NCBI RefSeq assembly: GCF_000772045.1
Contig: NZ_CP009754.1
Coordinates: 5,952,001-6,016,000 of the forward strand
DNA from: Streptomyces sp. CCM_MD2014
Lineage (GTDB): Bacteria > Actinomycetota > Actinomycetes > Streptomycetales > Streptomycetaceae
DNA: 64,000 nucleotides
Direction of reading: 5' to 3'
Of the stretch, positions 1 to 7,998 are shown piece by piece (positions within the stretch are counted from its first letter, which is position 1; the number at the start of each line of letters is the position of its first letter). The translations under genes were made by a program, and so were the position numbers. The notes beneath the pieces are model-generated. The model made no database searches, was not told the origin of the DNA, and saw nothing but the letters and a program-made list of their open reading frames with translations.

Positions 1-567
1 TTCTTCTCGAAGGGCAGCGAGCTGGTCGGGCGCGGGCTGCCCCTGTGCACGCAGAGCGAGACGATCGCGCCCTACGGCGGCGGGATCGTCACCGACTACG
101 CGCGCTACACCGCGGGGACCGCCATGCTGGAGACGGCCGAGCGGTTCACCGACCACGAGGGCGAGCCGGCGGTGCAGCAGTATCTGCTGCTGGTCGGCGG
201 ACTCAGGACCCTCGCCCGGGGCGAGCACACGCCGAACCTGGTGCTGGACGCGTTCCTGCTGCGCTCGCTGGCCGTGAACGGGTACGCCCCGACCTTCGGG
301 GACTGCGCGAAGTGCGGCCTGCCCGGTCCGAACCGGTTCTTCTCGGTCGGCTCGGGCGGCTCCGTCTGCGTCGACTGCCGGGTGCCCGGCAGCGTCGTAC
401 CCTCGCCGCAGGCCCTGGAACTGCTCGGGGCGCTGCTCGCGGGGGACTGGGACACTGCGGACGCGGCCGAGCCGCGGTACGTGCGGGAGGGGAGCGGACT
501 GGTCTCCGCCTACCTGCACTGGCACCTTGAGCGGGGACTGCGCTCCCTGCGGTACGTCGAGAAGTAG
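1..567 (+). CDS. recO: DNA repair protein RecO, C-terminal part
   Basis: This is the 3' part of recO; the 5' end lies outside the window and the reading frame is open from base 1. RecO works with RecF and RecR to load RecA on gapped DNA. The visible 188 residues include the zinc-ribbon cysteines (CAKCG near base 306 and CVDC near base 367), followed by an alpha-helical C-terminal domain ending in RYVEK. The gene ends 12 bases before uppS, which suggests co-transcription. The recO-uppS order is the usual one in Streptomyces. Confidence 0.93.
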   Translation, partial: FFSKGSELVGRGLPLCTQSETIAPYGGGIVTDYARYTAGTAMLETAERFTDHEGEPAVQQYLLLVGGLRTLARGEHTPNLVLDAFLLRSLAVNGYAPTFGDCAKCGLPGPNRFFSVGSGGSVCVDCRVPGSVVPSPQALELLGALLAGDWDTADAAEPRYVREGSGLVSAYLHWHLERGLRSLRYVEK

Positions 568-579
568 GAGAGATCTGAG

Positions 580-1413
580 ATGGCCGTACGCGGGATTCTG
601 GGGCGGCAGCGCCGGGAGTACAGGACGCCGGAGCCGCACCCGTCCGGCGCGCGTCCGCCGAAGCTCGGTGAGCTGGTGCCGGAGCACGTGGCGATCGTCA
701 TGGACGGCAACGGCCGCTGGGCCAAGGAGCGCGGGCTGCCGCGCACCGAGGGGCACAAGGTCGGCGCCGAGCAGGTCATGGACGTGCTCCAGGGCGCGAT
801 CGAGATCGGCGTCGGGAACATCTCCCTGTACGCCTTCTCCACCGAGAACTGGAAGCGCTCGCCTGAGGAGGTGCGCTTCCTGATGAACTTCAACCGCGAC
901 TTCATCCGCAAGTCCCGCGACACCCTCGACGAGCTGGGGGTGCGGGTGCGCTGGGCGGGACGGATGCCCAAGCTGTGGAAGTCGGTGGCCAAGGAGCTCC
1001 AGGTCGCGCAGGAGCAGACCAAGGACAACGACCGGCTCACGCTGTACTTCTGCATGAACTACGGCGGGCGGGCCGAGATCGCCGACGCGGCGCAGGCCCT
1101 CGCCGAGGACGTGCGGGCCGGGAAGCTCGATCCGGCCAAGGTCAACGAGAAGACGCTCGCGAAGTACCTGTACTACCCGGACATGCCGGACGTGGACGTG
1201 TTCCTGCGGCCGAGCGGGGAGCAGCGGACGTCGAACTACCTGATCTGGCAGAGCGCCTACGCGGAGATGGTCTTCCAGGACGTCCTGTGGCCGGACTTCG
1301 ACCGGCGCGACCTGTGGCGGGCCTGCCTGGAGTTCGCCTCCCGGGACCGGCGCTTCGGCGGCGCCATCCCCAACGAGGAACTTCTGGCCATGGAAGGCCG
1401 CAGTACCCAGTAA
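580..1413 (+). CDS. uppS: Isoprenyl transferase (undecaprenyl diphosphate synthase family)
   Basis: The 277-residue protein is a cis-prenyltransferase that condenses isopentenyl diphosphate onto an allylic primer to make the polyprenyl carrier for cell-wall synthesis. The signature MDGNGRWA with the catalytic Asp is near residues 41-48, followed by G..V...VL and the FSTENWKRSP segment; near the C-terminus RPSGEQRTSNYLIWQSAYAE carries the conserved Arg and Ser substrate-binding residues. The start is an ATG preceded by AGGAGAGA. The N-terminal extension of about 30 residues before the core is typical of actinobacterial homologues. It is probably in an operon with recO. Confidence 0.95.
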   Translation: MAVRGILGRQRREYRTPEPHPSGARPPKLGELVPEHVAIVMDGNGRWAKERGLPRTEGHKVGAEQVMDVLQGAIEIGVGNISLYAFSTENWKRSPEEVRFLMNFNRDFIRKSRDTLDELGVRVRWAGRMPKLWKSVAKELQVAQEQTKDNDRLTLYFCMNYGGRAEIADAAQALAEDVRAGKLDPAKVNEKTLAKYLYYPDMPDVDVFLRPSGEQRTSNYLIWQSAYAEMVFQDVLWPDFDRRDLWRACLEFASRDRRFGGAIPNEELLAMEGRSTQ

Positions 1414-1424
1414 GCCCCGGGCGG

Positions 1425-1500
1425 TGGATCAGCCCGTCCGGCGCTTGAGGACGAGGCCGTTCAGGCCGGAAAAAGGGGCCCGGGGCGCAGCCCCGGCCCC
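1425..1500. terminator. Streptomyces intergenic repeat plus bidirectional hairpin between uppS and zur
   Basis: The convergent gap holds a CCCGTCCGGCGCTTGAGGAC sequence (from about base 1434), which I recognise as a small repeat found often between Streptomyces genes. It is followed by a GC-rich inverted repeat (GGGGCCCGGGGC at 1475-1486 with GCCCCGGCCCC at 1490-1500). The hairpin probably ends transcription from both sides. Confidence 0.6.
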
Positions 1501-1507
1501 ACCTCGC

Positions 1508-1927
1508 TCAACCGCCGGAGGCACCCGCGCAGTCCGCGCAGGTGCCGAAGATCTCCACGGTGTGCGCCACGTTGACGTAGCCGTGCTCCGCCGCGATGGC
1601 CTCGGCCCACTTCTCCACGGCGGGGCCCTCCACCTCGACGGCCTTGCCGCAGGCGCGGCAGACCAGGTGGTGGTGATGGTCGCCGGTGGAGCAGCGCCGG
1701 TAGACGGACTCGCCCTCGGCGGTGCGCAGGACGTCGACCTCGCCGGCGTCGGCGAGGGACTGCAGGGTGCGGTAGACCGTGGTGAGCCCGACCGCGTCGC
1801 CCTTGTGCTTGAGCATGTCGTGGAGCTCCTGCGCGCTGCGGAACTCCTCGACCTCCTGAAGGGCGGCCGACACGGCAGCCCGCTGCCGGGTGGCGCGGCC
1901 CTTCACGGGCGGTCCAGCGGTGGTCAC
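1508..1927 (-). CDS. zur: Fur-family zinc uptake regulator Zur
   Basis: This is a 139-residue Fur-family repressor. An N-terminal winged helix (RATRQRAAVSAAL..., then TTVYRTLQSLADAGEVD as recognition region) is followed by a dimerisation and metal-binding part with GDHHHHLVCRACG and a C-terminal CADC pair, which form the structural zinc site. The start is the GTG at 1927, set by a GAGGAGG ribosome-binding site; the longer open frame upstream overlaps znuB and is not used. It is the last gene of a znuA-znuC-znuB-zur order on the minus strand, so it probably represses its own operon when zinc is plentiful. Zur rather than Fur is inferred from the znu context. Confidence 0.92.
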   Translation of the reverse strand: MTTAGPPVKGRATRQRAAVSAALQEVEEFRSAQELHDMLKHKGDAVGLTTVYRTLQSLADAGEVDVLRTAEGESVYRRCSTGDHHHHLVCRACGKAVEVEGPAVEKWAEAIAAEHGYVNVAHTVEIFGTCADCAGASGG

Positions 1928-1954
1928 TGGATTCCTCCTCACGTCTTCGCGGCT

Positions 1955-1980
1955 TGCCGGGCCATTGTGCCAGCCCGGCA
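1955..1980 (-). promoter_or_regulatory. Intercistronic hairpin between znuB and zur
   Basis: A perfect 8-bp inverted repeat, TGCCGGGC (1955-1962) and GCCCGGCA (1973-1980), sits in the 62-bp gap between znuB and zur. It has no T-run, so it may stabilise the znu message or lower read-through into zur. The function is inferred. Confidence 0.4.
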
Positions 1981-1989
1981 GTCCCGCGG

Positions 1990-2892
1990 TCAGACGCCGA
2001 CCTCGTCGGCGGCCCCCCTGGTGGCCGGAATCTTGCACTCCGCCGGATCCGCGGCGGGTTGTGCGGCGGCGAGTGCCCGCGCGCGTCGCCTGGCCAGCGG
2101 GGCGGCCAGCACGCTCAGCAGGATGAAGGCGCCGATGGTGAGCAGCACGATCGTCGCGCCGGGCGGCACGTCCTGGTAGTACGACGTGACGGTGCCGCCG
2201 ATCGTCACGCTCACCCCGAGGGCGACGGCGATGGCGAAGGTGGCGGCGAAGCTGCGGGTGAGCTGCTGCGCGGCGGCCACCGGGACCACCATCAGCGCGG
2301 AGACCAGGAGCAGGCCGACGACGCGCATCGCGACGGTCACCGTGACCGCCGCCGTGACGGCCGTCAGCAGGTTCAGCGCCCGCACCGGCAGCCCGGTGAC
2401 CCGGGCGAACTCCTCGTCCTGGCTGACGGCGAACAGCTGGCGGCGCAGACCGACGGTGACGAGGACCACGAAGGCGGCCAGCAGGCAGATCGCGGTGACG
2501 TCGGACTCGGAGACCGTCGACAGGGAGCCGAAGAGGTACGAGGTGAGGTTGGCGTTGGAGCCGCCCGGCGCGAGGTTGATGAACATCACGCCGCCCGCCA
2601 TGCCGCCGTAGAAGAGCATGGCGAGGGCGATGTCGCCGCGGGTCTTGCCGTACCAGCGGATCAGCTCCATGAGGACCGCGCCGAGGACGGAGACCAGGGT
2701 CGCCATCCACACCGGGGACCAGGTCAGCAGGAAGCCGAGGCCGACGCCGGTCATCGCCACGTGGCCGATGCCGTCGCCCATGAGGGCCTGACGGCGCTGG
2801 ACCAGGTAGATGCCGATGGCGGGGGCGGTGATGCCGACCAGGACGGCGGCGAGCAGCGCCCGCTGCATGAAGGCGTAGTTCAGGATTTCCAT
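1990..2892 (-). CDS. znuB: Zinc ABC transporter permease ZnuB
   Basis: This 300-residue membrane protein of the ABC-3 metal permease family has about eight hydrophobic segments and begins MEILNYAFMQRALLAAVLVG, the typical start of the family. The conserved LVQRRQALMGDGIGHVAMTG stretch near residues 30-50 and the GLRRQLFA region near the coupling helix are visible. The C-terminal tail is charged and Ala/Arg rich and probably cytoplasmic. It follows znuC by 13 bases and forms the transmembrane pore for Zn2+ delivered by ZnuA. Confidence 0.92.
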   Translation of the reverse strand: MEILNYAFMQRALLAAVLVGITAPAIGIYLVQRRQALMGDGIGHVAMTGVGLGFLLTWSPVWMATLVSVLGAVLMELIRWYGKTRGDIALAMLFYGGMAGGVMFINLAPGGSNANLTSYLFGSLSTVSESDVTAICLLAAFVVLVTVGLRRQLFAVSQDEEFARVTGLPVRALNLLTAVTAAVTVTVAMRVVGLLLVSALMVVPVAAAQQLTRSFAATFAIAVALGVSVTIGGTVTSYYQDVPPGATIVLLTIGAFILLSVLAAPLARRRARALAAAQPAADPAECKIPATRGAADEVGV

Positions 2893-2905
2893 GGTCGTCG
2901 CCTTC

Positions 2906-3676
2906 TCAGCTCAGCAGTCCGGTGCGGATCGGTTCGGCGCCCGCGGGGGCGTGCGGGTGGACGTGGTCGTGGCCGGGCAGCGCGTGCTGGCCGACGGCCT
3001 CCGGCGGCGGACCGTCGTGCAGGACGCAGCCGTCGCGGAGCACCACGGCCCGGTCGATCAGCGGCTCCAGCGGGCCCAGCTCGTGCAGGACGAGGAGGAC
3101 GGTCGCCCCGGCCGCGACCTGTGCCCGCAGGGTCTCGGCCAGGACCTCCTGGCTGGCCAGGTCGACGCCGGCCATCGGCTCGTCCATGATCAGCAGTTCG
3201 GGCTCGGCGGCGAGCGCGCGGGCGATCAGCACGCGCTGGTGCTGGCCGCCGGAGAGGGCGTTCACCGAGTCCTTGGCGCGGTCGGCCATGCCGACCAGGT
3301 CGAGGGCGCGGCGTACGGCCTCGTGGTCGGCCTTGCGCAGGATGCCGAAGCGGGCCCGGGAGAGCCGGCCCGAGGAGACCACCTCGTTCACCGTGGCGGG
3401 GACGCCGCCCGCGGCCGTGGTGCGCTGCGGGACGTAACCCACGCGCCCCCAGTCGCGGAAGCGGCGCCTGGGGGTGCCGAACAGCTCGATCTCCCCGTCC
3501 GTCACCGGCACCTGGCCGATGATCGTGCGCACGGCCGTGGACTTGCCCGAGCCGTTGGCGCCGAGCAGCGCGACCACCTGGCCGCGCCGCACGGTGAGGT
3601 CGATGCCGCGCAGGACGGGGCGTGAGCCCAGCTCGGCGCGGACGCCGCGCAGGGATATGACGGACTCGTCGCTCAC
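2906..3676 (-). CDS. znuC: Zinc ABC transporter ATP-binding protein ZnuC
   Basis: This is a 256-residue ABC ATPase. Walker A GANGSGKST is near residues 38-46, the signature LSGGQHQR is in mid-protein and Walker B LLIMDEPMAG is followed by the switch His in LVLHELG. The C-terminus is His-rich (PGHDHVHPHAP), which may bind zinc. The start is a GTG at 3676 behind a GGAGGAC ribosome-binding site. It lies between znuA (38-base gap) and znuB (13-base gap) in the zinc-uptake operon. Confidence 0.93.
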   Translation of the reverse strand: MSDESVISLRGVRAELGSRPVLRGIDLTVRRGQVVALLGANGSGKSTAVRTIIGQVPVTDGEIELFGTPRRRFRDWGRVGYVPQRTTAAGGVPATVNEVVSSGRLSRARFGILRKADHEAVRRALDLVGMADRAKDSVNALSGGQHQRVLIARALAAEPELLIMDEPMAGVDLASQEVLAETLRAQVAAGATVLLVLHELGPLEPLIDRAVVLRDGCVLHDGPPPEAVGQHALPGHDHVHPHAPAGAEPIRTGLLS

Positions 3677-3714
3677 GATGTCCTCCGTAACGATCGAACT
3701 GCGGGTGGTACTGC

Positions 3715-4701
3715 TTACTTGGCGCCTAGGGCGGTCTCCAGCGCCTTGAGGTTGGACTGCATGACCCCGACGTAGTCCTCGCCCTTGGACTTGTCGGTGA
3801 TGCCCTCCAGCGGATCGAGCACGTCCGTCTTCAGGCCCGCGTCCTTGGCCAGGGTCTTCGCGGTCTTGTCGGACACCAGTGTCTCGTAGAAGACGGTGGT
3901 CACGCCGTCGGCCTCGGCCTCCTGCTGGAGCTCCTTGATCCGGGCGGGGCTGGGCTCGCTCTCCGGGTCGAGGCCGTTGATGGCCTCCTGGGTGAGTCCG
4001 TAGCGCTCGGCGAGGTAGCCGAAGGCGGCGTGGTTGGTGAAGAAGACCTTGGTCGAGGTGTTCTTCAGGCCGTCCTTGTAGGCCGTGTCCAGGTCCCCCA
4101 GCTTCTTCGCCAGCGCCTCGGCGTTCTTGCGGTAGTCGGCGGCGTGGTCCGGGTCGGCCTTCTCGAAGGCCTTCGCGACGCCCTGGGCGATCTCCGCGTA
4201 CTTCACCGGGTCCAGCCAGACGTGCGGGTCGAGCGCGTGCTCCCCGCCCTCGGAATGCTCCTCCTCGGCGTGCTCGTCCGCGTGCTCCTCGCCGCCGTGG
4301 CCGTGGTCGTGCTCCACGTCGCCGTGGTCCTCGAGCTTCGTCAGCGTGGCCGCGTCGATCTTGGTCTTCACGTCGGACTGGGCGATCGCCTCGTCCACGG
4401 CGGGCTGGAGGGACTTGAGGTAGAGGACCGCGTCAGCCTCGCCCATCTGCGCGGTCTGCTTGGCGCTCAGCTCCAGGTCGTGCGGCTCCTGGCCGGGTTC
4501 GGTGAGCGTGGTGACGTTCACGTGGTCCCCGCCGATCTGCTCGGCCAGATACTCCATGGGGTAGAAGGACGCGACGACGTCGAACTTGTCCGTGTTGCCC
4601 GCCGCCGAGCTGTCGCTGGAGCAGGCGGAGAGGGTGCCGAGACCGAGTGCGGTGGCCGCGGTGACTGCTATGCCGGATATGCGGCGTCGTCGTACGTTCA
4701 T
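3715..4701 (-). CDS. znuA: Zinc-binding lipoprotein ZnuA
   Basis: This is the periplasmic-type (cluster A-I) solute-binding lipoprotein for zinc, about 328 residues. It has an Arg-rich n-region, a hydrophobic core and a lipobox LSAC. A His/Glu/Asp-rich loop (VEHDHGHGGEEHADEHAEEE and following, near residues 130-155) is diagnostic of zinc rather than manganese binders. Conserved metal ligands are seen in DPHVWLDP, NHAAFGYLA and the C-terminal ETLVS region. I prefer the ATG at 4701 (MNVRRRR), because a -35/-10 pair upstream would start transcription at or next to this codon, giving a leaderless message; the ATG at 4710 is an alternative. Confidence 0.93.
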   Translation of the reverse strand: MNVRRRRISGIAVTAATALGLGTLSACSSDSSAAGNTDKFDVVASFYPMEYLAEQIGGDHVNVTTLTEPGQEPHDLELSAKQTAQMGEADAVLYLKSLQPAVDEAIAQSDVKTKIDAATLTKLEDHGDVEHDHGHGGEEHADEHAEEEHSEGGEHALDPHVWLDPVKYAEIAQGVAKAFEKADPDHAADYRKNAEALAKKLGDLDTAYKDGLKNTSTKVFFTNHAAFGYLAERYGLTQEAINGLDPESEPSPARIKELQQEAEADGVTTVFYETLVSDKTAKTLAKDAGLKTDVLDPLEGITDKSKGEDYVGVMQSNLKALETALGAK

Positions 4702-4738
4702 GACACTCATTTTCAACAAATATGGAAACCGTTGTCAA
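4701..4738 (-). promoter_or_regulatory. znuA promoter with overlapping candidate Zur operator(s)
   Basis: On the minus strand TTGACA (4738-4733) lies 18 bases from GAAAAT (4714-4709), and the A of the znuA ATG lies about 7 bases beyond. TGAAAATGAGTGTCA (4715-4701) resembles the actinobacterial Zur box (TGAAAATnATTTTCA type) and covers the -10 and the start codon. A second, weaker copy, TGACAACGGTTTCCA, covers the -35 (4737-4723). Repression by Zn-Zur is inferred from similarity and context. Confidence 0.7.
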
Positions 4739-4861
4739 CAAGCGTGCGATTCCGCAGATGGGAGGCCCCGATTTGGCCGTGGGGCGGCCCACGCCGGTAA
4801 CCTGAAGCATTCTCTGGAAGCATCTCGCTTCGTCGCCCGTCGTCGTAATGAAGAGAGCACC

Positions 4862-6244
4862 GTGGCCGCCGACAAGATCGACACCATCGTCAGCCTGAGC
4901 AAGCGCCGTGGCTTCGTATTCCCCTGCAGTGAGATCTACGGCGGTCAGCGCGCCGCCTGGGACTACGGTCCGCTGGGTGTCGAGCTCAAGGAGAACCTCA
5001 AGCGCCAGTGGTGGCGCTACATGGTCACCTCGCGCGAGGACGTCGTCGGTCTCGACTCCTCCGTGATCCTGGCCCCCGAGGTCTGGGTGGCCTCCGGTCA
5101 CGTCGCCACCTTCACGGACCCGCTGACCGAGTGCACCTCCTGCCACAAGCGGTTCCGCGCGGACCACCTGGAGGAGGAGTACGAGGAGAAGAAGGGCCGC
5201 GCGCCGGAGAACGGCCTGGCCGACCTCAACTGCCCCAACTGCGGCAACAAGGGCACCTTCACCGAGCCCAAGCAGTTCTCCGGTCTGCTCTCCACCCACC
5301 TCGGCCCGACCCAGGACAGCGGCTCCGTCGCCTACCTGCGGCCCGAGACCGCCCAGGGCATCTTCACCAACTTCGCCCAGGTGCAGACCACTTCGCGCCG
5401 CAAGCCGCCGTTCGGCATCGCCCAGATGGGCAAGTCCTTCCGCAACGAGATCACGCCCGGCAACTTCATCTTCCGCACCCGCGAGTTCGAGCAGATGGAG
5501 ATGGAGTTCTTCGTCAAGCCGGGCGAGGACGAGAAGTGGCAGGAGTACTGGATGGAGCAGCGCTGGAACTGGTACACCGGTCTCGGCCTGCGCGAGGAGA
5601 ACATGCGGTGGTACGAGCACCCGCAGGAGAAGCTCTCCCACTACTCCAAGCGCACCGCCGACATCGAGTACCGCTTCCGGTTCGGCGGCAGTGAGTGGGG
5701 CGAGCTGGAGGGCGTCGCCAACCGGACCGACTACGACCTCTCCTCGCACGCCAAGGCCTCCGGCCAGGACCTCTCCTACTACGACCAGGAGGCCCAGGAG
5801 CGCTGGACGCCGTACGTCATCGAGCCGGCGGCCGGTGTCGGGCGCGCGATGCTCGCCTTCCTGCTCGACGCGTACATCGAGGACGAGGCGCCGAACGCCA
5901 AGGGCAAGCTGGAGAAGCGCACGGTGCTGCGGCTCGACCCGCGGCTGTCCCCGGTGAAGGTCGCGGTGCTTCCGCTGTCCCGCAACCCGGAGCTGTCGCC
6001 GAAGGCGAAGGGGCTGGCGCAGGCGCTGCGGCAGCACTGGAACATCGAGTTCGACGACGCGGGCGCGATCGGGCGCCGGTACCGGCGTCAGGACGAGATC
6101 GGAACGCCGTTCTGCGTGACCGTCGACTTCGACACGCTGGACGACAACGCGGTGACCGTGCGGGAGCGGGACACCATGAAGCAGGAGCGCGTGTCGCTGG
6201 ACCAGATCGAGGGGTACCTCGCTTCGAGGCTCGTCGGCTGCTGA
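4862..6244 (+). CDS. glyS: Glycyl-tRNA synthetase
   Basis: This is a class II synthetase of 460 residues, the dimeric eukaryote-like type normal in actinobacteria. Visible are the N-terminal SLSKRRGFVFPCSEIYGG start, a zinc-binding insertion (CTSCHKRF and CPNCGNKG), RPETAQGIFTNF, motif 2 (FRNEITPGNFIFRTREFEQM) and a C-terminal anticodon-binding domain (VKVAVLPLSRNPEL...). The GTG at 4862 is chosen because it follows AAGAGAG at proper spacing and matches family length; the frame is open further upstream, but that part overlaps the znuA operator. It is divergent from znuA with 160 bp between the starts. Confidence 0.95.
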   Translation: MAADKIDTIVSLSKRRGFVFPCSEIYGGQRAAWDYGPLGVELKENLKRQWWRYMVTSREDVVGLDSSVILAPEVWVASGHVATFTDPLTECTSCHKRFRADHLEEEYEEKKGRAPENGLADLNCPNCGNKGTFTEPKQFSGLLSTHLGPTQDSGSVAYLRPETAQGIFTNFAQVQTTSRRKPPFGIAQMGKSFRNEITPGNFIFRTREFEQMEMEFFVKPGEDEKWQEYWMEQRWNWYTGLGLREENMRWYEHPQEKLSHYSKRTADIEYRFRFGGSEWGELEGVANRTDYDLSSHAKASGQDLSYYDQEAQERWTPYVIEPAAGVGRAMLAFLLDAYIEDEAPNAKGKLEKRTVLRLDPRLSPVKVAVLPLSRNPELSPKAKGLAQALRQHWNIEFDDAGAIGRRYRRQDEIGTPFCVTVDFDTLDDNAVTVRERDTMKQERVSLDQIEGYLASRLVGC

Positions 6245-6265
6245 ACGTCCGTTCCGGTTGCCGTA

Positions 6266-6338
6266 CCAGGGGGCTCCGCCCCCTGGACCCCCGGGACCTG
6301 TGCCCACCCCCACCCGACTCGGTCGGGAGGGGGTGGGC
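6266..6338 (+). terminator. Two consecutive hairpins after glyS
   Basis: CCAGGGGGC (6266-6274) pairs with GCCCCCTGG (6278-6286). A second hairpin has GCCCACCCCC (6302-6311) pairing with GGGGGTGGGC (6329-6338) and an inner complementary CCGAC/GTCGG. Together they probably terminate glyS transcription. A 15-bp direct repeat, GGATCACAGGTTCAG, follows twice, near 6360 and 6381. Confidence 0.65.
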
Positions 6339-6403
6339 GTTTCGGCGTTTCAGGGGACCCGGATCACAGGTTCAGGGGGCCGGATCACAGGTTCAGCCCC
6401 CGG

Positions 6404-6591
6404 CTAGCGGCCCTGCAGGGACTTCACGTTGTCGCCGAAGGTCCAGTTCTTCGAGCCGTCCCAGTTGAGGGACCAGGTCATCAGGCCCTGGAGGGAGCCG
6501 TTGTAGTGGTTCCAGGCCTGGGAGACCAGGGACGGTGACATGTGGCCGCCGCCCGCGCCGGGCTGGGCGGGCAGGCCGCGTTGAGGACGTT
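6404..6591 (-). pseudogene. Remnant of a GH18 chitinase (C-terminal ~60 codons)
   Basis: Read on the minus strand, the frame ending at the TAG (6406-6404) gives a tail containing GLPAQPGAGGGHMSPSLVSQ, then AWNHYNG, GLMTWSLNWDGS and TFGDNVKSLQGR. This is the end of the TIM barrel of Streptomyces GH18 chitinases, where the Trp in MTWS lines the substrate site. The frame runs directly into the right end of a TnpB element at about 6592. No chitinase sequence is found on the far side of the element (7931-7998), so the catalytic DxxDxDxE part is gone and the gene cannot be functional. The fragment is too short for a subfamily call. Confidence 0.75.
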
Positions 6592-6652
6592 TTGACCTGC
6601 TCCTCGGGCTGAAGCCCGAGGATTCTGGCCTTCTCGACCGGGTGCTGTGCCG
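6572..6652 (-). ncRNA. Probable omega-RNA 3' part and guide of TnpB copy 1
   Basis: Sequence from the tnpB stop to the element end includes the terminal 8-bp hairpin and TCAA; bases 6591-6572 (minus strand AACGTCCTCAACGCGGCCTG) would be the guide. This placement follows from known TnpB elements; the RNA's 5' end, probably inside tnpB, cannot be set from sequence. Confidence 0.45.
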
Positions 6653-7930
6653 CTACGCAGCGCAGGTATCGGTCGGGAATCCGTGGCTTCCTGTTTCTTC
6701 GCGCTGTGCCGGGATTGCTCCTGGTCTTACCGGCGCTCCGCAGGCCGATGCCGCCAGTCCGGCGGCCTGTTTGATGTTGATCGCGGCGTTGTGGTCCCGG
6801 TCGTGGACGGTGCCGCAGGCGGTGCAGGTCCATTCCCGCACGTCGAGGGGTTTGGGCCCCTCCACGGTGCCGCAGGTGGAGCAGGTCTGGGAGGTCGGTT
6901 CGAACCGGCCGATCATGATCAGGGTGCGCCCGTACCGCTTCGCCTTGTACGTGAGCATGCCGACGAACGAGGACCATCCGGCGTCGTGCACGGACTTGGC
7001 CAGCCGGGTGCGGGCCAGTCCCGCCACTGACAGGTCTTCCACGGCGATTCCTTGGTTCTCGGAGATCAGCTTCGTGGAGAGCTGGTGGTGGAACTCGCGG
7101 CGCGCGTCGGCGACCTTCGTATGAGCGCGGGCGACCTTCAGGCGGGCCTTGTCACGGTTCTTCGATCCCCTCTGTTTGCGGGACAGTTCCCGCTGGGCCT
7201 TCTTCAGCTTCTTCTCCGCGCGCCGCAGGAAACGCGGTGAGTCGATCTCCGTGCCGTCGGACAGGACGGCAAAGTGGGTGAGGCCGAGGTCGATCCCGAT
7301 GGTGTGGTCGGTTGCGGGCATGCTCGCCTGGTCGGCGGCGGGGTCGGTGACGATGACGAAGGAGGCGAAATACCGCCCGGCCGCATCCTTGATCATGGTG
7401 ACGGACGACGGCGTGGAGGGCAGGGTCCGGGACCATTTCACCTTCACCGCGCCGATCTTCGGGAGGCTCAACCGGCCGCTGCCGGTGATGCACCAGCGGG
7501 CGTTGGCGGTGAATCGGACCGACTGCCGGGCATCCTTGCGTGACTTGAAGCGGGGCGCGCCGACCTTCGGTCCCTTGCGGGTGCCCTTGAGGGAGGCGAA
7601 GAAGGTTCGGTACGCGGCCTCGGCGTCCCGCAGGGCCTGCTGGAGCACCACCGCGGACACCTCGCCCAGCCAGGACCGCTCAGCTGTCCGCTTAGCTTCG
7701 GTGATCAGCTTCCGGGACAGCGCCGCCGCCGTCGGGAACGGCAGACCGGATCTGCGGGCGTCCTCGCGGGCGCGGACCGCGTCGTTGAACACGACCCGGG
7801 CACACCCGAAAGCCCGCGCCAACGCGATGCGTTGACCGGCATCCGGGTACACCCGAAACGCGTACCGAAGCTGCATACGAGGATCGTACGAACAAGCCGT
7901 GCCAGTCGTAACCGGGAACGCATGTTCCCC
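6592..7930 (-). mobile_element. IS200/IS605-type element carrying only tnpB (IS1341-like), copy 1
   Basis: The element holds one gene, tnpB, and no tnpA. The right end is marked by a hairpin (CCTCGGGC at 6602-6609 with GCCCGAGG at 6614-6621) and then TCAA on the minus strand (6595-6592), the usual right cleavage sequence of this family. The left end is less certain: an imperfect palindrome GGGAAC/GTTCCC at 7914-7929 is a plausible left-end hairpin. As expected for IS605 types there are no terminal inverted repeats or target duplication. Movement would need a TnpA supplied from elsewhere. Confidence 0.7.
6653..7876 (-). CDS. tnpB: RNA-guided endonuclease TnpB (OrfB family)
   Basis: The 407-residue protein has the TnpB layout: an N-terminal wedge/helix-turn-helix region (QLRYAFRVYPDAGQ...CARVVFNDAV), then a RuvC nuclease with Asp in IGIDLGLTHFAVLSDG, Glu in IAVEDLSVAGL, and a final Asp in HDRDHNAAINI after a CxxC...CxxC zinc ribbon (CSTCG and CTACG). 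All three catalytic acids and all four cysteines are present, so it appears intact. TnpB proteins cut DNA with an omega-RNA made from the right end of their element; here that end borders the chitinase remnant. The start is an ATG; no strong ribosome-binding site is seen. Confidence 0.9.
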   Translation of the reverse strand: MQLRYAFRVYPDAGQRIALARAFGCARVVFNDAVRAREDARRSGLPFPTAAALSRKLITEAKRTAERSWLGEVSAVVLQQALRDAEAAYRTFFASLKGTRKGPKVGAPRFKSRKDARQSVRFTANARWCITGSGRLSLPKIGAVKVKWSRTLPSTPSSVTMIKDAAGRYFASFVIVTDPAADQASMPATDHTIGIDLGLTHFAVLSDGTEIDSPRFLRRAEKKLKKAQRELSRKQRGSKNRDKARLKVARAHTKVADARREFHHQLSTKLISENQGIAVEDLSVAGLARTRLAKSVHDAGWSSFVGMLTYKAKRYGRTLIMIGRFEPTSQTCSTCGTVEGPKPLDVREWTCTACGTVHDRDHNAAINIKQAAGLAASACGAPVRPGAIPAQREETGSHGFPTDTCAA

Positions 7931-7998
7931 ACCTCGCCCGCCGGTGTCAGCACTGTCCTACTCTGCCGGAACAAACGGGGCGCTGATGCAGTCGCTCG

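Noticed and set aside
4433..6313. A minus-strand frame that would fuse the znuA region to sequence opposite glyS
   Set aside because: It runs antisense to glyS, which has all its motifs, and its znuA-overlapping part is in a different frame from ZnuA.
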